Source: Fibrisoma limi BUZ 3 (GTDB lineage: Bacteria > Bacteroidota > Bacteroidia > Cytophagales > Spirosomataceae). From it: 64,000 nucleotides of DNA. Every line of letters starts with the position of its first letter. The first letter of the stretch is position 1. Below the pieces are notes generated by a model. It was not told where the DNA came from. It did no database searches and saw only the letters and a program-made list of their open reading frames with translations. The stretch lies in assembly GCF_000296815.2 (NCBI RefSeq), contig NZ_CAIT01000010.1, positions 372,001 to 436,000 of the forward strand, read 5' to 3'. Both the position numbers and the translations under genes were made by a program. Positions 19,101 to 26,905 of the stretch are shown here, piece by piece.

Positions 19101-19775
19101 ATGTGGCGAGACGCCTACGAAGTCCCCCGGATGGCGTATATGAACAGCCTACTTGAAGCTAACGACCCGTTTCTGGGTTACCGAAAGGGCGTAATGGCCC
19201 TGCATGCCCTTACCGGGTATACCCATAAAGAAACGGTAAACAATGCACTGAGGCAACTGCTCATCAAGTATGGAGCAAGCAAGCCACCGCTGGCCAATAC
19301 CCTGGATCTTTATGGGGAACTGAAGGCCGCAACGCCCGATTCACTGCATGGTCTGCTGAGCGACTATTTTGCGAAAAACCTGTACTGGCAGTTGAAGACA
19401 GACCAGGTCCATGCGGAGCCGGTCGATGCCACCCACTGGAAAGTTAGCCTTCAGGTAAAGGCAAAAAAGTACACCATCGACAGTACGGGAGCAGATAGAA
19501 TGGAGCCGCTGAACGACTGGATTGAGATTGGCGTGTTTGCACCGGGTGTCGCTTCACCGGGTGTGGCGACACCCGGTGTGGCCTCAACAAAGCCACTTTA
19601 TCTGAAGAAACATAAACTAACGCAGGAGGAATCCACCATTACGGTCCTTGTCTCAGAAAAGCCGGTCCGTGCGGGCATCGACCCCAACTACCTGCTCTTT
19701 GATCTTTTTCCGGACGACAATCAGAAAAATGCGAAGATAAACGGTGATAGGATGATGAAAGGAGATGCGCTTTAA
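16110..19775 (+). CDS. Fused ABC permease and M1-family aminopeptidase
   Basis: A 1221-residue fusion. Residues 1-580 contain about twelve membrane segments in two ABC-2-type permease halves, separated by a charged loop near 265-300. The remaining 640 residues face the outside and belong to the M1 metallopeptidase clan: zinc ligands H947 and H951 in HEIAHQWWGT and E972 in MSESLANYSG. The spacing from the second His to Glu is 20 residues instead of the usual 18, and no GxMEN motif is visible, so peptidase specificity may differ. Near the C-terminus is a small in-frame repeat (1144-1159). It forms a unit with the ATPase at 15208. The family is known in Bacteroidota but its substrate is not. Confidence 0.88.
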   Translation: MRFRQIFRFEFRYQLSSLSTWIYFLIAFMLPFWFSEIVRPNDDAVYINSPFFLILATVFTGVIWLLSAGTIAGQAAARDVQTRMYPLVYTTPVSKLEYLGGRFSAAFLLNALIHTVIPLGFFLGFYLRKVDSGQIGPFRPEAFLSTYFYLSLPLAFYVTTCQFSVSVIRRKAIAALLVSFLLFPILSQLIGYSIANLLDKAALYKLIDLVGISVLKDIETWTPFEKNNRFIPLNGPLLWNRLIWFAIATLVLVYSYYRFTFVHQAEKSARKLRQKKADITGADVASPVPDSKIGMFPLPSFGRSARFSQLLVLTRSSFRYIAGSRTGLSLVGLYAILLVVVAGQFLQEKGVPQYATPMNVLPMITASLTNINTGLIIIPMLIAFLAGELIWRERDYGQHKMSDTMPVSEWGLFLGKYMGLALVIVLWMGFLLLAGVLIQLTQGEANIAFGVFIKALFSIQLINYLLFAMLALAVHVLVNHKYLGHVAVLLAYLFIAFAEKLGIEHTLLIYGSDPGWSYTDMRGFGPFLAPLFWYKAYWMGWALLLAVVGRLALVRTMPEGFGGRIRSIRNRFTRSTTLTTLAGFAIILVTGSYIFYNTNVLNEYVSSREWIKRQAGYERHYRKYLDSPQPRITGTKITVELYPQHRKATIRGSYKLVNLTPVPIDTICLDIKPEVETRNIRFTRTARAVVEDRLHGFNIYTLQKPLQPGDSLQMNFEVVWQSKGFRNTNLDVSVIDNGSYFVNQERFPAIGYNLYRELRTNPERKRYGLPNWKLPSLYDSTSRQIRQGQELTSFEAIVGTDEGQTAIAPGNLVRTWKDNGRNYFHYAANAPIRHKFSIFSARYRTYTSVWKDTVSGKKRDVTFTMYYHPGHADNIERIARSVQASLTYYTRTFGPYPQDHLTIIERSGSVGDLNAEPTAIDYGEAFVLLNVNDNPQALDVIFFAMAHEIAHQWWGTGQVIPALSEGAHVMSESLANYSGLQVVEETYGEEQVRLLLKMWRDAYEVPRMAYMNSLLEANDPFLGYRKGVMALHALTGYTHKETVNNALRQLLIKYGASKPPLANTLDLYGELKAATPDSLHGLLSDYFAKNLYWQLKTDQVHAEPVDATHWKVSLQVKAKKYTIDSTGADRMEPLNDWIEIGVFAPGVASPGVATPGVASTKPLYLKKHKLTQEESTITVLVSEKPVRAGIDPNYLLFDLFPDDNQKNAKINGDRMMKGDAL
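19539..19586 (+). repeat. In-frame PGVA repeat in the M1 domain
   Basis: Sixteen codons encode three degenerate copies of A/S/T-P-G-V-A. Inside it, CACCGGGTGT (19555-19564) and ACACCCGGTG (19569-19578) are a perfect 10-bp inverted repeat with a 4-nt loop, so the repeat can also fold as a hairpin. It lies in a loop-like, low-complexity stretch close to the protein's C-terminus. Confidence 0.75.
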
Positions 19776-19812
19776 CTGTAAGGTACTTAAATAAGGTGAG
19801 TATCGACGAATT

Positions 19813-19861
19813 GGAAGCTCCGTAGGAACGACTCTTTTCAGGTCGCTCCTACGGAGCTTCC
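19813..19861. repeat. Inverted repeat, terminator-like or REP-type element
   Basis: GGAAGCTCCGTAGGAACGAC (19813-19832) pairs with 19842-19861 with one mismatch across a 9-nt loop rich in T. It lies 38 bp after the permease/M1 stop codon. The core GCTCCGTAGGA/TCCTACGGAGC may be a repeated element rather than a simple terminator; that needs a genome comparison. Confidence 0.6.
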
Positions 19862-20022
19862 TGGTTTCCTGACCACCTCAGGCGGGGATAATACGCTTCA
19901 TTCCAGACACCACTTTAGTCTATTCAGTCAACGAAATAGCCAGTCGGCTCAGCCAGCCCTGGCCGCGGCAGAACGCACACGCTACTTTGCAACAGCATAG
20001 ATCGATTCAGCCGCTACGTTAC

Positions 20023-21183
20023 ATGAATTACAAGCTTTTTCTGCTTATCTCACTGACTGGCCTTTCCGTAACCGCCACCCGCGCGCAGCCGGACACATCA
20101 TGCCCCGAAGCAGCTGTTCAGCAACGACCAACGCAATGGATACGACGCGGTAGTTCGTGGGTAGGTTCTGACCTGCAAAACATTTCCAAAGCCATGCAGC
20201 CTCAGGTCTCCGCCCGGCAAGACAGGATGCTGAGTTTTATCCGGCAGGCTTACCCCGAACCGCGTGGCCTCGAGGCCCGGCAGGGGGCAAACATCAATAC
20301 GGACCACCACAGCATCTACGAAAAGCAGCTCAATGGGCCTCTGCGCTACACCGTGCGGGTCATGTTCCATCATTACTGGTGCTTCCGCGGCAAGCCGGAA
20401 GTATCGGGCGAAACGGGTACCCATATTGAAATGCACGCTAATTTTCTGTACAAGTTTATGAAGGAGGTAGGCTACCAACTGCCCAACGGCCAGGCGATTT
20501 ACTACATGCCGAAGCAGGTTGGTCTGCTGAAAGGGTACCCGGTCTACAGCGCTCATCCTGATGATCGTGACCGTAAGCGCGAATCCATTCTGATTCTGCC
20601 CGATCAGCGGTTGCCGGTCCGGGCCGTTAGTCGGGAGGAACTGGTGCAATTGTGTCAGGCTACACTCCGTAAAATGCTGGCAGAAAACGACGAAACGACG
20701 AAGGTCCTGGAAGCGTCCTTGAAAGAAAGCGAAGCCTATGCGGCCAGGATCGATTTCAAGACCGAAGCTGAGCGCCGGAAATACATCGACGGCAACCGGC
20801 AGAGCGTCGAGCGCGGCCGTCAGAAGCGTGATGCATCGGCCCACGAGTGGCGCAGGAACATTGACCGGCTGGAGCAGATGCTGGCCGCCATGACGCCCGC
20901 CGAGCGGAGTATGCAGGCTGTGCTGGGTGAACCTTATGGCTTTATGACGAATCGACGCGGAGAAGGTACGTTTGCCGAACAGGCGGCACTCCCTTACAGC
21001 CAGCCCCTTGTGACGCATGATGTCAACTACCTGAATAGCAAATTACCGCGACCGGCGGTTCAATTCATCCACCTGCAAATGACATACGAAACGACCCGGG
21101 ATATGGTGGCTAAGCGGGCGATGATGAGTCAGTTTCTGGAAACGATTGATCTGGATGGGCTGAAAGGAATGCTGGAAAAGTGA
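20023..21183 (+). CDS. Exported protein of unknown function
   Basis: The protein has 386 residues with a signal peptide at 1-22 (MNYKLFLLISLTGLSVTATR). No family was recognised. The middle contains a histidine-containing beta segment (RYTVRVMFHHYWCFRG, GTHIEMHANFLYKFMKEVGY), and residues 205-310 are long, charged helices likely to form a coiled coil (SLKESEAYAARIDFKTEAER, ERGRQKRDASAHEWRRNIDR). The ATG at 20023 was chosen because it opens the signal peptide directly; an upstream start at 19987 adds 12 non-signal residues. It is flanked by the 19813 repeat and a hairpin at 21194, so it seems monocistronic. Confidence 0.7.
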   Translation: MNYKLFLLISLTGLSVTATRAQPDTSCPEAAVQQRPTQWIRRGSSWVGSDLQNISKAMQPQVSARQDRMLSFIRQAYPEPRGLEARQGANINTDHHSIYEKQLNGPLRYTVRVMFHHYWCFRGKPEVSGETGTHIEMHANFLYKFMKEVGYQLPNGQAIYYMPKQVGLLKGYPVYSAHPDDRDRKRESILILPDQRLPVRAVSREELVQLCQATLRKMLAENDETTKVLEASLKESEAYAARIDFKTEAERRKYIDGNRQSVERGRQKRDASAHEWRRNIDRLEQMLAAMTPAERSMQAVLGEPYGFMTNRRGEGTFAEQAALPYSQPLVTHDVNYLNSKLPRPAVQFIHLQMTYETTRDMVAKRAMMSQFLETIDLDGLKGMLEK

Positions 21184-21193
21184 AATCAACGTG

Positions 21194-21226
21194 AGTTATG
21201 GATTGAATTGCCTACAATCCATAACT
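21194..21226. terminator. Hairpin terminator
   Basis: AGTTATGGATTG (21194-21205) and CAATCCATAACT (21215-21226) form a perfect 12-bp stem with a 9-nt loop, 11 nt after the stop of the 20023 gene. No T tract follows, so stability of the stem would have to do the work. Confidence 0.65.
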
Positions 21227-21309
21227 TATGTTAAAAATCACTTATCAAATCCGGATTTGAGCAGATTTGAGCGTCATTGTAGGCCTGTTTTGCGCAAAAA
21301 CGACGATTT

Positions 21310-22869
21310 ATGAAAGGCTTCTTCTGCTTTTTGTTGCTCCTCCACTGGCTACCGCTCAACGCCCAGGCTGCTACGGATTCGCTTTCAACTAAAATCCTGC
21401 AGCCCGCCGATATGCAGGCCGATTTTCAGTATCTGCGTCGGCTGCTCGAAGAAACGCATCCGGCCCTGTATCGATACACACCCAAAGCGCAGATGCAGGC
21501 CAAACTGGATAGCATGGCCAGTACGTTGAATGAGCCGCTGCCGTTCTATACGTTCTTTAAGACAGTCTCGGCGCTTCTTGGCGATATCAGGTGCGCCCAT
21601 ACGCATACATTACCCGGTAAAAACTGGCGGGAACAGTTCAACAGTACGTTGAAAACGATACCGTTTTTTACGATCCAGTTTGAAAATCGCTCGTACGTGT
21701 TGTTCAATGGTACAGCCGACCAGACTGTTAAACCTGGCTTCGAATTGCTTAGTATTAACGGACAGTCAATGGAATTGATTCGTCGGCAACTGTACCGATA
21801 CCACTGGGACGATGGCTATATCGAGACGTCGAAAGTACAGGCTATGCGGGGGCAGTTGTTCGCGCTATTTTACTACTGGTACATTGGGCAGCCAGAGACG
21901 TATCGGCTCTCCTTCCGAAGCCTGAGTGGTGATACCGTACAAGTTGACGCGCCTGCGGAAACCTTCGGTGCTTCGCTGAAACACATGATGGCGAACCCGG
22001 TCAACAAGCAGATGGTAGCGTGGTACAATCAAAAAAAACGGCGCTATCCCTGGCGGCTGTATCTCCCCGACACGCTGGCGAGCACGGCTTTTTTGCGGCT
22101 GGACGGCTTTGGGGGAGGGGGTGAGAAGAACGGCGCTGAAGCTGTGACGGTCTTTCGGAAATTCATGGATAAAGCGATGGCGAAGCTGGCAAAGAAGCAG
22201 ATTCAGCACCTGATTGTCGATGTCCGCAGTAATAACGGCGGTTGGGATAGCCAGGGTATCGAGTTGTTTACGTACCTGATGAAATCCGATACGGCTGTAC
22301 CTTACTACGCCCGGCAGCATAGCATAACAGACAACGCCGAATCCGAGTTTTTTAAATTCTCCGACCTCTCCGAAGCCGACCGGAAGAACGTAAAGAATGA
22401 ATTGATACCCGAAGCTGATGGTACGTTCACACTCAGGCAGGGCAGCGATACCCGCGAACCAATGCGCTACGCGCCCAAACCGAATCGGTTTCGTGGTCAG
22501 GTTTACATTCTGATGAATGGCGAGAGTGCCTCAACGGCATCGGAATTTCTGGCCGTTGCTCATGCCAACAAGGTGGGCGTATTTGTAGGCGAGGAGTCTG
22601 GCGGGGCCTACGAAGGCGGGAATGGCAGCAGTTTTATCAACCTTGAATTACCCAGGTCCGGCATCCAGGTGACGACGCCACTGGTGTACTACCGCAATGC
22701 CGTGCCGGAACCGAACCAGAAAGGACGCGGCACCTTGCCCAATCACCCCGTACCGACTACTATGCAGCACGTATTGACTCACACCGACCCACAGCTAAAC
22801 TACGTAGTAAGGCTTATTCGCGAACCCGCCCAAACTACCGGGCGTAAACAGTTGGACAGGGGAAAGTAA
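21310..22869 (+). CDS. Secreted S41-family serine peptidase
   Basis: A 519-residue exported peptidase of the tail-specific/tricorn-core group. Signal peptide 1-20 (MKGFFCFLLLLHWLPLNAQA). An N-terminal helical domain (DFQYLRRLLEETHPALYRYT) typical of Bacteroidota S41 members precedes a PDZ-like stretch near 130-170 (VKPGFELLSINGQ). The catalytic core has LIVDVRSNNGGWDSQGIEL near 305 and the active-site serine region GESASTASEF near residue 406, followed by GVFVGEESGGAYEGGNGS. It is complete and monocistronic. Function is probably degradation of periplasmic or secreted peptides. Confidence 0.9.
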   Translation: MKGFFCFLLLLHWLPLNAQAATDSLSTKILQPADMQADFQYLRRLLEETHPALYRYTPKAQMQAKLDSMASTLNEPLPFYTFFKTVSALLGDIRCAHTHTLPGKNWREQFNSTLKTIPFFTIQFENRSYVLFNGTADQTVKPGFELLSINGQSMELIRRQLYRYHWDDGYIETSKVQAMRGQLFALFYYWYIGQPETYRLSFRSLSGDTVQVDAPAETFGASLKHMMANPVNKQMVAWYNQKKRRYPWRLYLPDTLASTAFLRLDGFGGGGEKNGAEAVTVFRKFMDKAMAKLAKKQIQHLIVDVRSNNGGWDSQGIELFTYLMKSDTAVPYYARQHSITDNAESEFFKFSDLSEADRKNVKNELIPEADGTFTLRQGSDTREPMRYAPKPNRFRGQVYILMNGESASTASEFLAVAHANKVGVFVGEESGGAYEGGNGSSFINLELPRSGIQVTTPLVYYRNAVPEPNQKGRGTLPNHPVPTTMQHVLTHTDPQLNYVVRLIREPAQTTGRKQLDRGK

Positions 22870-23040
22870 TACATAGCTGCTGAAACAGGTGTTTACAGGT
22901 GTGTTCGTCCAAGTTAAGGTGGTTGTCAGCAACGATTCTGAGGTTATTCAGACGTTAGCTGATCTGACAGATCGTCAGTCCTAATCGGTTGAGGCCTCCG
23001 ATACGTAGGGGAGTGAACGATTTGTTTTGCCGGGATCGTA

Positions 23041-23475
23041 TCAGAGCCGCCAGTTGCTTACCCGGCGTCCATCAATCGAGTATTTTCCTGGCCCCAGAAA
23101 GAACAGGGTAGCATAAACCAGCAGGTAGAGCAGCGGCAACTCTCTGTCGCCGAAAGGCTTGCCTGCACCGGCAATAAAGGCCGCCACAAACATGGTGAAC
23201 ATAATCGGCAGCGTGGCTAGCCGGGTATAAAACCCCAGCAGAACCAAAAACGCACACCCGACCTCGGCAAAAGTTGCCAGCACGAGCGAAGGGCCGCTAC
23301 CAATACCAAGCGGGTCACCAAACGACATAGTACCGTTCAGAATCTTGGTCAGCTTGGGAATGCCATGCGTGTACATGAAGCCCGTTATGGACAGGCGGAG
23401 TAATAACAACCAGCCATAGACGGCCGACGAACTGGCCATAACGCCCAGCGGTGGATAAGAGGTTGTGCGATTCAT
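23041..23475 (-). CDS. DoxX family membrane protein
   Basis: The protein has 144 residues and four predicted membrane segments (GWLLLLRLSITGFMYTHGIP, LVLATFAEVGCAFLVLLGF, MFTMFVAAFIAG, LPLLYLLVYATLFFLG). The Arg near the end of TM1, the motif GIPKL and the acidic residue in TM2 match the DoxX family, which includes quinol or thiosulfate-related oxidoreductase subunits and many members of unknown role. The gene is isolated; it diverges from the FRG gene at 23707. The family call is confident, the activity is not. Confidence 0.87.
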   Translation of the reverse strand: MNRTTSYPPLGVMASSSAVYGWLLLLRLSITGFMYTHGIPKLTKILNGTMSFGDPLGIGSGPSLVLATFAEVGCAFLVLLGFYTRLATLPIMFTMFVAAFIAGAGKPFGDRELPLLYLLVYATLFFLGPGKYSIDGRRVSNWRL

Positions 23476-23706
23476 GGGATGTACGTTGAGTGAATCTTGT
23501 GAACAGATTGAGCTATCTCATTATGAACTAATTAGGCGGACCAGTGTTTGATGGAACCTTAAATGTAAGCGTACGAACTGAGCCAGTAGGTTTATTAGCC
23601 AAACGGCTAACGTTACCGATACGTAATCAGTCAGTACAATTCTCCAACAATCGTAAACCATACTAAGTTAGTAGGCAAAACGTTGCCCAAACGCAGTAGT
23701 AGTAGT

Positions 23707-24546
23707 ATGGAGAGTTGTGTGTCAAGCTGGAATGAACTGATGAATTGTTTGTATGAAGAGTCGTGGATGTCTGATATTCAGCGATTTAGATCTCCTTATG
23801 CGTTCCGTGGTATGCCCGATACAACCTACACGCTGATTACGTCGCTGATGCGGCTGGGGCCAGGTTGCAATCAGTTTGAAGGACATTTGCTTCGTAACTT
23901 CAAAAAATACGCGACCCGCGAGGTCCTGGAGCATGACTCGTTCTGGCACTGGCTGGCGGTAGCCCAGCATCATGGCCTTCCTACCCGGCTCATGGACTGG
24001 ACCTTCTCGCCGTTGGTAGCGCTGCATTTTGTTACATCAGACCCCATTTTGTTCGATCGCGACGGTGTAGTGTGGTGCATCAACTACAGAAAAGTACACC
24101 AGTTTTTGCCCGAATCGCTCACGTCAACGCTTCATCAGGAAGGGGCCGATGTGTTCACGGTTGAACTGCTCAGAGACATCGAATCCCTCGAAGAATTTGA
24201 TCGATTGTCGGACGAAAAATTCGCCCTGTTTTTTGAGCCACCCTCCATCGACGACCGGATCGTTAACCAGTACGCCCTGTTTTCGGTTGTCTCCAGCCCT
24301 GAGCTGCCTATGGACGAGTGGCTGGATAGCCATGACGACATGTACCGGAAAATCATCATTCCGGCAGAATTGAAGTGGGAGATTCGAGACAAACTCGATC
24401 AGGCCAACATCAACGAACGCGTGCTGTTTCCGGGGCTGGATGGGCTGAGTAGCTGGCTTCGTCGACAGTATATGTCTCCGCTGCGGCCGGTGCGGAAGGA
24501 AGATGAGCAGGCTCCTTCGCTCACAGCCCGTTATCCGGCCCAATGA
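23707..24546 (+). CDS. FRG domain-containing protein
   Basis: A 279-residue protein with no export signal. The FRG domain covers about 30-190: the defining stretch YAFRGMPDTTYTLITSLMR near 35-54, then HDSFWHWLAVAQHHGLPTRL and MDWTFSPLVALHFVTSD, where the H-x-G-L-P-T-R-L and D-W-T segments are the most conserved. The C-terminal third is acidic and unassigned. The start at ATG 23707 (MESCVSSW) is preferred; an upstream TTG is possible. FRG-domain proteins have poorly known functions and are sometimes part of defence-related loci. The last 26 bp overlap the end of the kinase gene on the opposite strand. Confidence 0.85.
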   Translation: MESCVSSWNELMNCLYEESWMSDIQRFRSPYAFRGMPDTTYTLITSLMRLGPGCNQFEGHLLRNFKKYATREVLEHDSFWHWLAVAQHHGLPTRLMDWTFSPLVALHFVTSDPILFDRDGVVWCINYRKVHQFLPESLTSTLHQEGADVFTVELLRDIESLEEFDRLSDEKFALFFEPPSIDDRIVNQYALFSVVSSPELPMDEWLDSHDDMYRKIIIPAELKWEIRDKLDQANINERVLFPGLDGLSSWLRRQYMSPLRPVRKEDEQAPSLTARYPAQ

Positions 24547-25870
24547 GCGGAACCACCACCTCAAATTCATCGGCCGTTTCGCGGATGTCTACTTCGGGCT
24601 GGTGCAGCAGTTCGTATTTGGTCATGATGGTGAGCAGGCCTTTCTTGGTTGAAATGACCCGATCCCGTGATTTGCGCTGGAGATTGTTTGAAACCACCAA
24701 CGTACTGAGCGCATTGGTCCGGATCTGAATCGTCAGCGGGCGGCTGCTCGATACGATGTTGTGCTTGACGGCATTTTCGACCAGCAGTTGCAGAGTTAGT
24801 GGGGGCAGCTTGTGATTCAGGTACTTGCGGTCGACGGACAGTTCGAGTTCAATTCCCTGGCCGTAGCGGGTTTTCAGCAGGTGGTAGTACGAATGAATGA
24901 AGTCGATTTCTGTTTCAAGCGTGGTCAGTTCGTACTCGTTCGTACGCAACAGATACCGGTACACCTTCGACAGTTCATCGACGAACTCTTCGGCCTTGTC
25001 GGGGGCGTCGGAAATCAGCGACGACAGGGAATTAAGCGAATTGAAGAGGAAATGTGGATTCAACTGGGCCTGTAACACCCGCATCTGCACCTCCGAAACT
25101 TCCTGCTTCAGGCGCTGAACAGCCAGTTCGGCTTCCAGTTGCTCGCGGTGGCGTTTCTCCCGTTCGCGGGCAAGTTCCTGCTCAATTACGGCCTTCTTGA
25201 TAATCACCTGCCGCTGCCGTTGAGCCAGACCGAGAGAGAAAAACATCAGTTCGAGGATAATACCGACCTGCATGTACGTCAACGGCGCGTGCCAGAACTC
25301 GGGCCGTTCGCGCCATTCGTCGGACGCAAAGATGGTCAGCAGCATGGCCGCCAGTCCACCCAGCACGAGCATAGCCGAGCCGGTAATGAAGTAGCGGGAT
25401 GCGTAGCTTTTGACCCGGAAAATCCTGAAAATGATGTACCAGGCCACCACCGCGAGGGTGATGCGGACAACAGAGTGGATGATTTCGTGGATCGGTTCGC
25501 GCCAATAATCCGATAAAAAGCAGAACCAGACCTCCAGGCCAATATAGGCAAGCAGAAATGCCTGACTAACCCGAAAGAGCTTTAGCAGGCTCGGTACCCG
25601 TTCGCGAATACCAATGAACGCATTGGTAAAATCGTAGTAGACGAAGTACGCCAGCATAGGCCCGGCGATGCGGACAAAATGCCGGGCATTCGTTGTCAGA
25701 CTGTTATCAAGGGTAGTGCCGCGAATCAGAAAGTAGCCCACCCAGACGAGGATATAGGCGGTATAAAGCCCGTAGATGCGCTCCCGATACGAAAACCATT
25801 GCACCACGTTAAATAGAAGCATGGTTGTGACCATACCCAAAAACAGCACGTTCCAAACCTCGTACGTCAT
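24521..25870 (-). CDS. LytS-type histidine kinase with 7TM input
   Basis: The protein has 449 residues. Residues 1-220 contain seven membrane segments in the style of 7TM-DISM sensors, but the extracellular DISM domain that normally precedes them is absent. A coiled coil (QELAREREKRHREQLEAELA) leads into the signature QLNPHFLFNSLNSLSSL with the phospho-acceptor His near residue 273, then the N box LLVENAVKHN. The G box region is degenerate (STKKGLLTIMTKYELL), typical for this family. ATG 25870 is used rather than the TTG at 25885. There is no response regulator adjacent, so it is an orphan kinase. It overlaps the FRG gene by 26 bp at the 3' end. Confidence 0.88.
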   Translation of the reverse strand: MTYEVWNVLFLGMVTTMLLFNVVQWFSYRERIYGLYTAYILVWVGYFLIRGTTLDNSLTTNARHFVRIAGPMLAYFVYYDFTNAFIGIRERVPSLLKLFRVSQAFLLAYIGLEVWFCFLSDYWREPIHEIIHSVVRITLAVVAWYIIFRIFRVKSYASRYFITGSAMLVLGGLAAMLLTIFASDEWRERPEFWHAPLTYMQVGIILELMFFSLGLAQRQRQVIIKKAVIEQELAREREKRHREQLEAELAVQRLKQEVSEVQMRVLQAQLNPHFLFNSLNSLSSLISDAPDKAEEFVDELSKVYRYLLRTNEYELTTLETEIDFIHSYYHLLKTRYGQGIELELSVDRKYLNHKLPPLTLQLLVENAVKHNIVSSSRPLTIQIRTNALSTLVVSNNLQRKSRDRVISTKKGLLTIMTKYELLHQPEVDIRETADEFEVVVPLIGPDNGL

Positions 25871-26068
25871 GCAACAAGCAACCAATAGACGATTTGCTTA
25901 CCAAAAATAAACAAAATATCCTGGAAACGACGAAACGTTTTGTGCAAACGGCTGGCCGGCTGTGTGAAGGGTAAAATGCCTTCCTAACTTTTCCTATTGG
26001 TCGGCGTTTATGTTCTGTCCTGGCCAGGCACCAGCCTTGCCCTGGCATTTCAACTCAACGGGTGATAC

Positions 26069-26758
26069 ATGGCACGATTCAACAACCTGCATAACTGGAC
26101 CCTTACCCCGGCCGAAGCCGTTGCCCTGCAACAGCAACTGCGTAGCGAGATACGTATCGAACCGCTGACCCGCCCGGTCGAAACCATTGCCGGCTGCGAT
26201 ATTTCGTTCAACAAATTTGAAGAGACGGTCTACGCCGGTATCGTAGTGCTCCAACTCGACACCCTTGAGGTAGTCGAAGAGGTGGGTGTTATCAGTACCG
26301 CCACATTTCCCTACGTACCGGGCCTGCTGTCGTTCCGGGAGGGACCGGCGTTGCTGGATGCGTGGGCCAAACTCAAGATAGAACCGGATGTGGTTATGTT
26401 CGACGGACAGGGCATCGCGCACCCGCGCCGGATCGGGATTGCCTCGCACATGGGCCTGTTCATCGACCGCCCGGCGTTTGGCTGCGCCAAGTCGGTGCTG
26501 GTCGGTAAGTACGACGAACCCGCTCCGGAGCGGGGTAACTGGTCGCCGATGGTTCATTACCGGGAAGTAATTGGAGCGGCCCTGCGAACCAAAGACAAAG
26601 TCAACCCCGTCTACGTATCGCCCGGTCACCTGATCGACATGGAAACGGCGATTGACCTGACATTACGGTGTAATGGCGGCTATCGCATTCCCGAACCGAC
26701 ACGCCGGGCGCATAACCTGGTGAATGCACTTCGGCGCGGGGAACGGGCCGCGGATTAG
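26069..26758 (+). CDS. nfi: Endonuclease V (deoxyinosine repair)
   Basis: A 229-residue cytoplasmic enzyme that nicks DNA next to deoxyinosine. All hallmarks are present: D44 in AGCDISFN, the PYVPGLLSFRE motif (Y82 wedge, E91), and D112 in FDGQGIAHPRR, together forming the metal site; H/K residues further on are also kept. The length matches bacterial Nfi. It lies alone in a divergent position from the kinase at 24521 and converges with the sulfatase at 26906. In many genomes nfi is monocistronic as here. Confidence 0.95.
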   Translation: MARFNNLHNWTLTPAEAVALQQQLRSEIRIEPLTRPVETIAGCDISFNKFEETVYAGIVVLQLDTLEVVEEVGVISTATFPYVPGLLSFREGPALLDAWAKLKIEPDVVMFDGQGIAHPRRIGIASHMGLFIDRPAFGCAKSVLVGKYDEPAPERGNWSPMVHYREVIGAALRTKDKVNPVYVSPGHLIDMETAIDLTLRCNGGYRIPEPTRRAHNLVNALRRGERAAD

Positions 26759-26905
26759 CTTTGCAACAGAGGTAACTCAGCTTAGTCCGGATTCTTGCAT
26801 TGTAATACCAGTTTCATTTTGGTACTGCTCATTATGGGTTTGGGATGAGGATACGGGCATGCGCAAAAGCTAGTCTGAAGTAGCATAATACTACGCCTGT
26901 GGTGT

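Noticed and set aside
20098-21018. 306-residue open frame on the minus strand
   Set aside because: Antisense to the exported protein at 20023, whose signal peptide and flanking hairpin support the plus strand.
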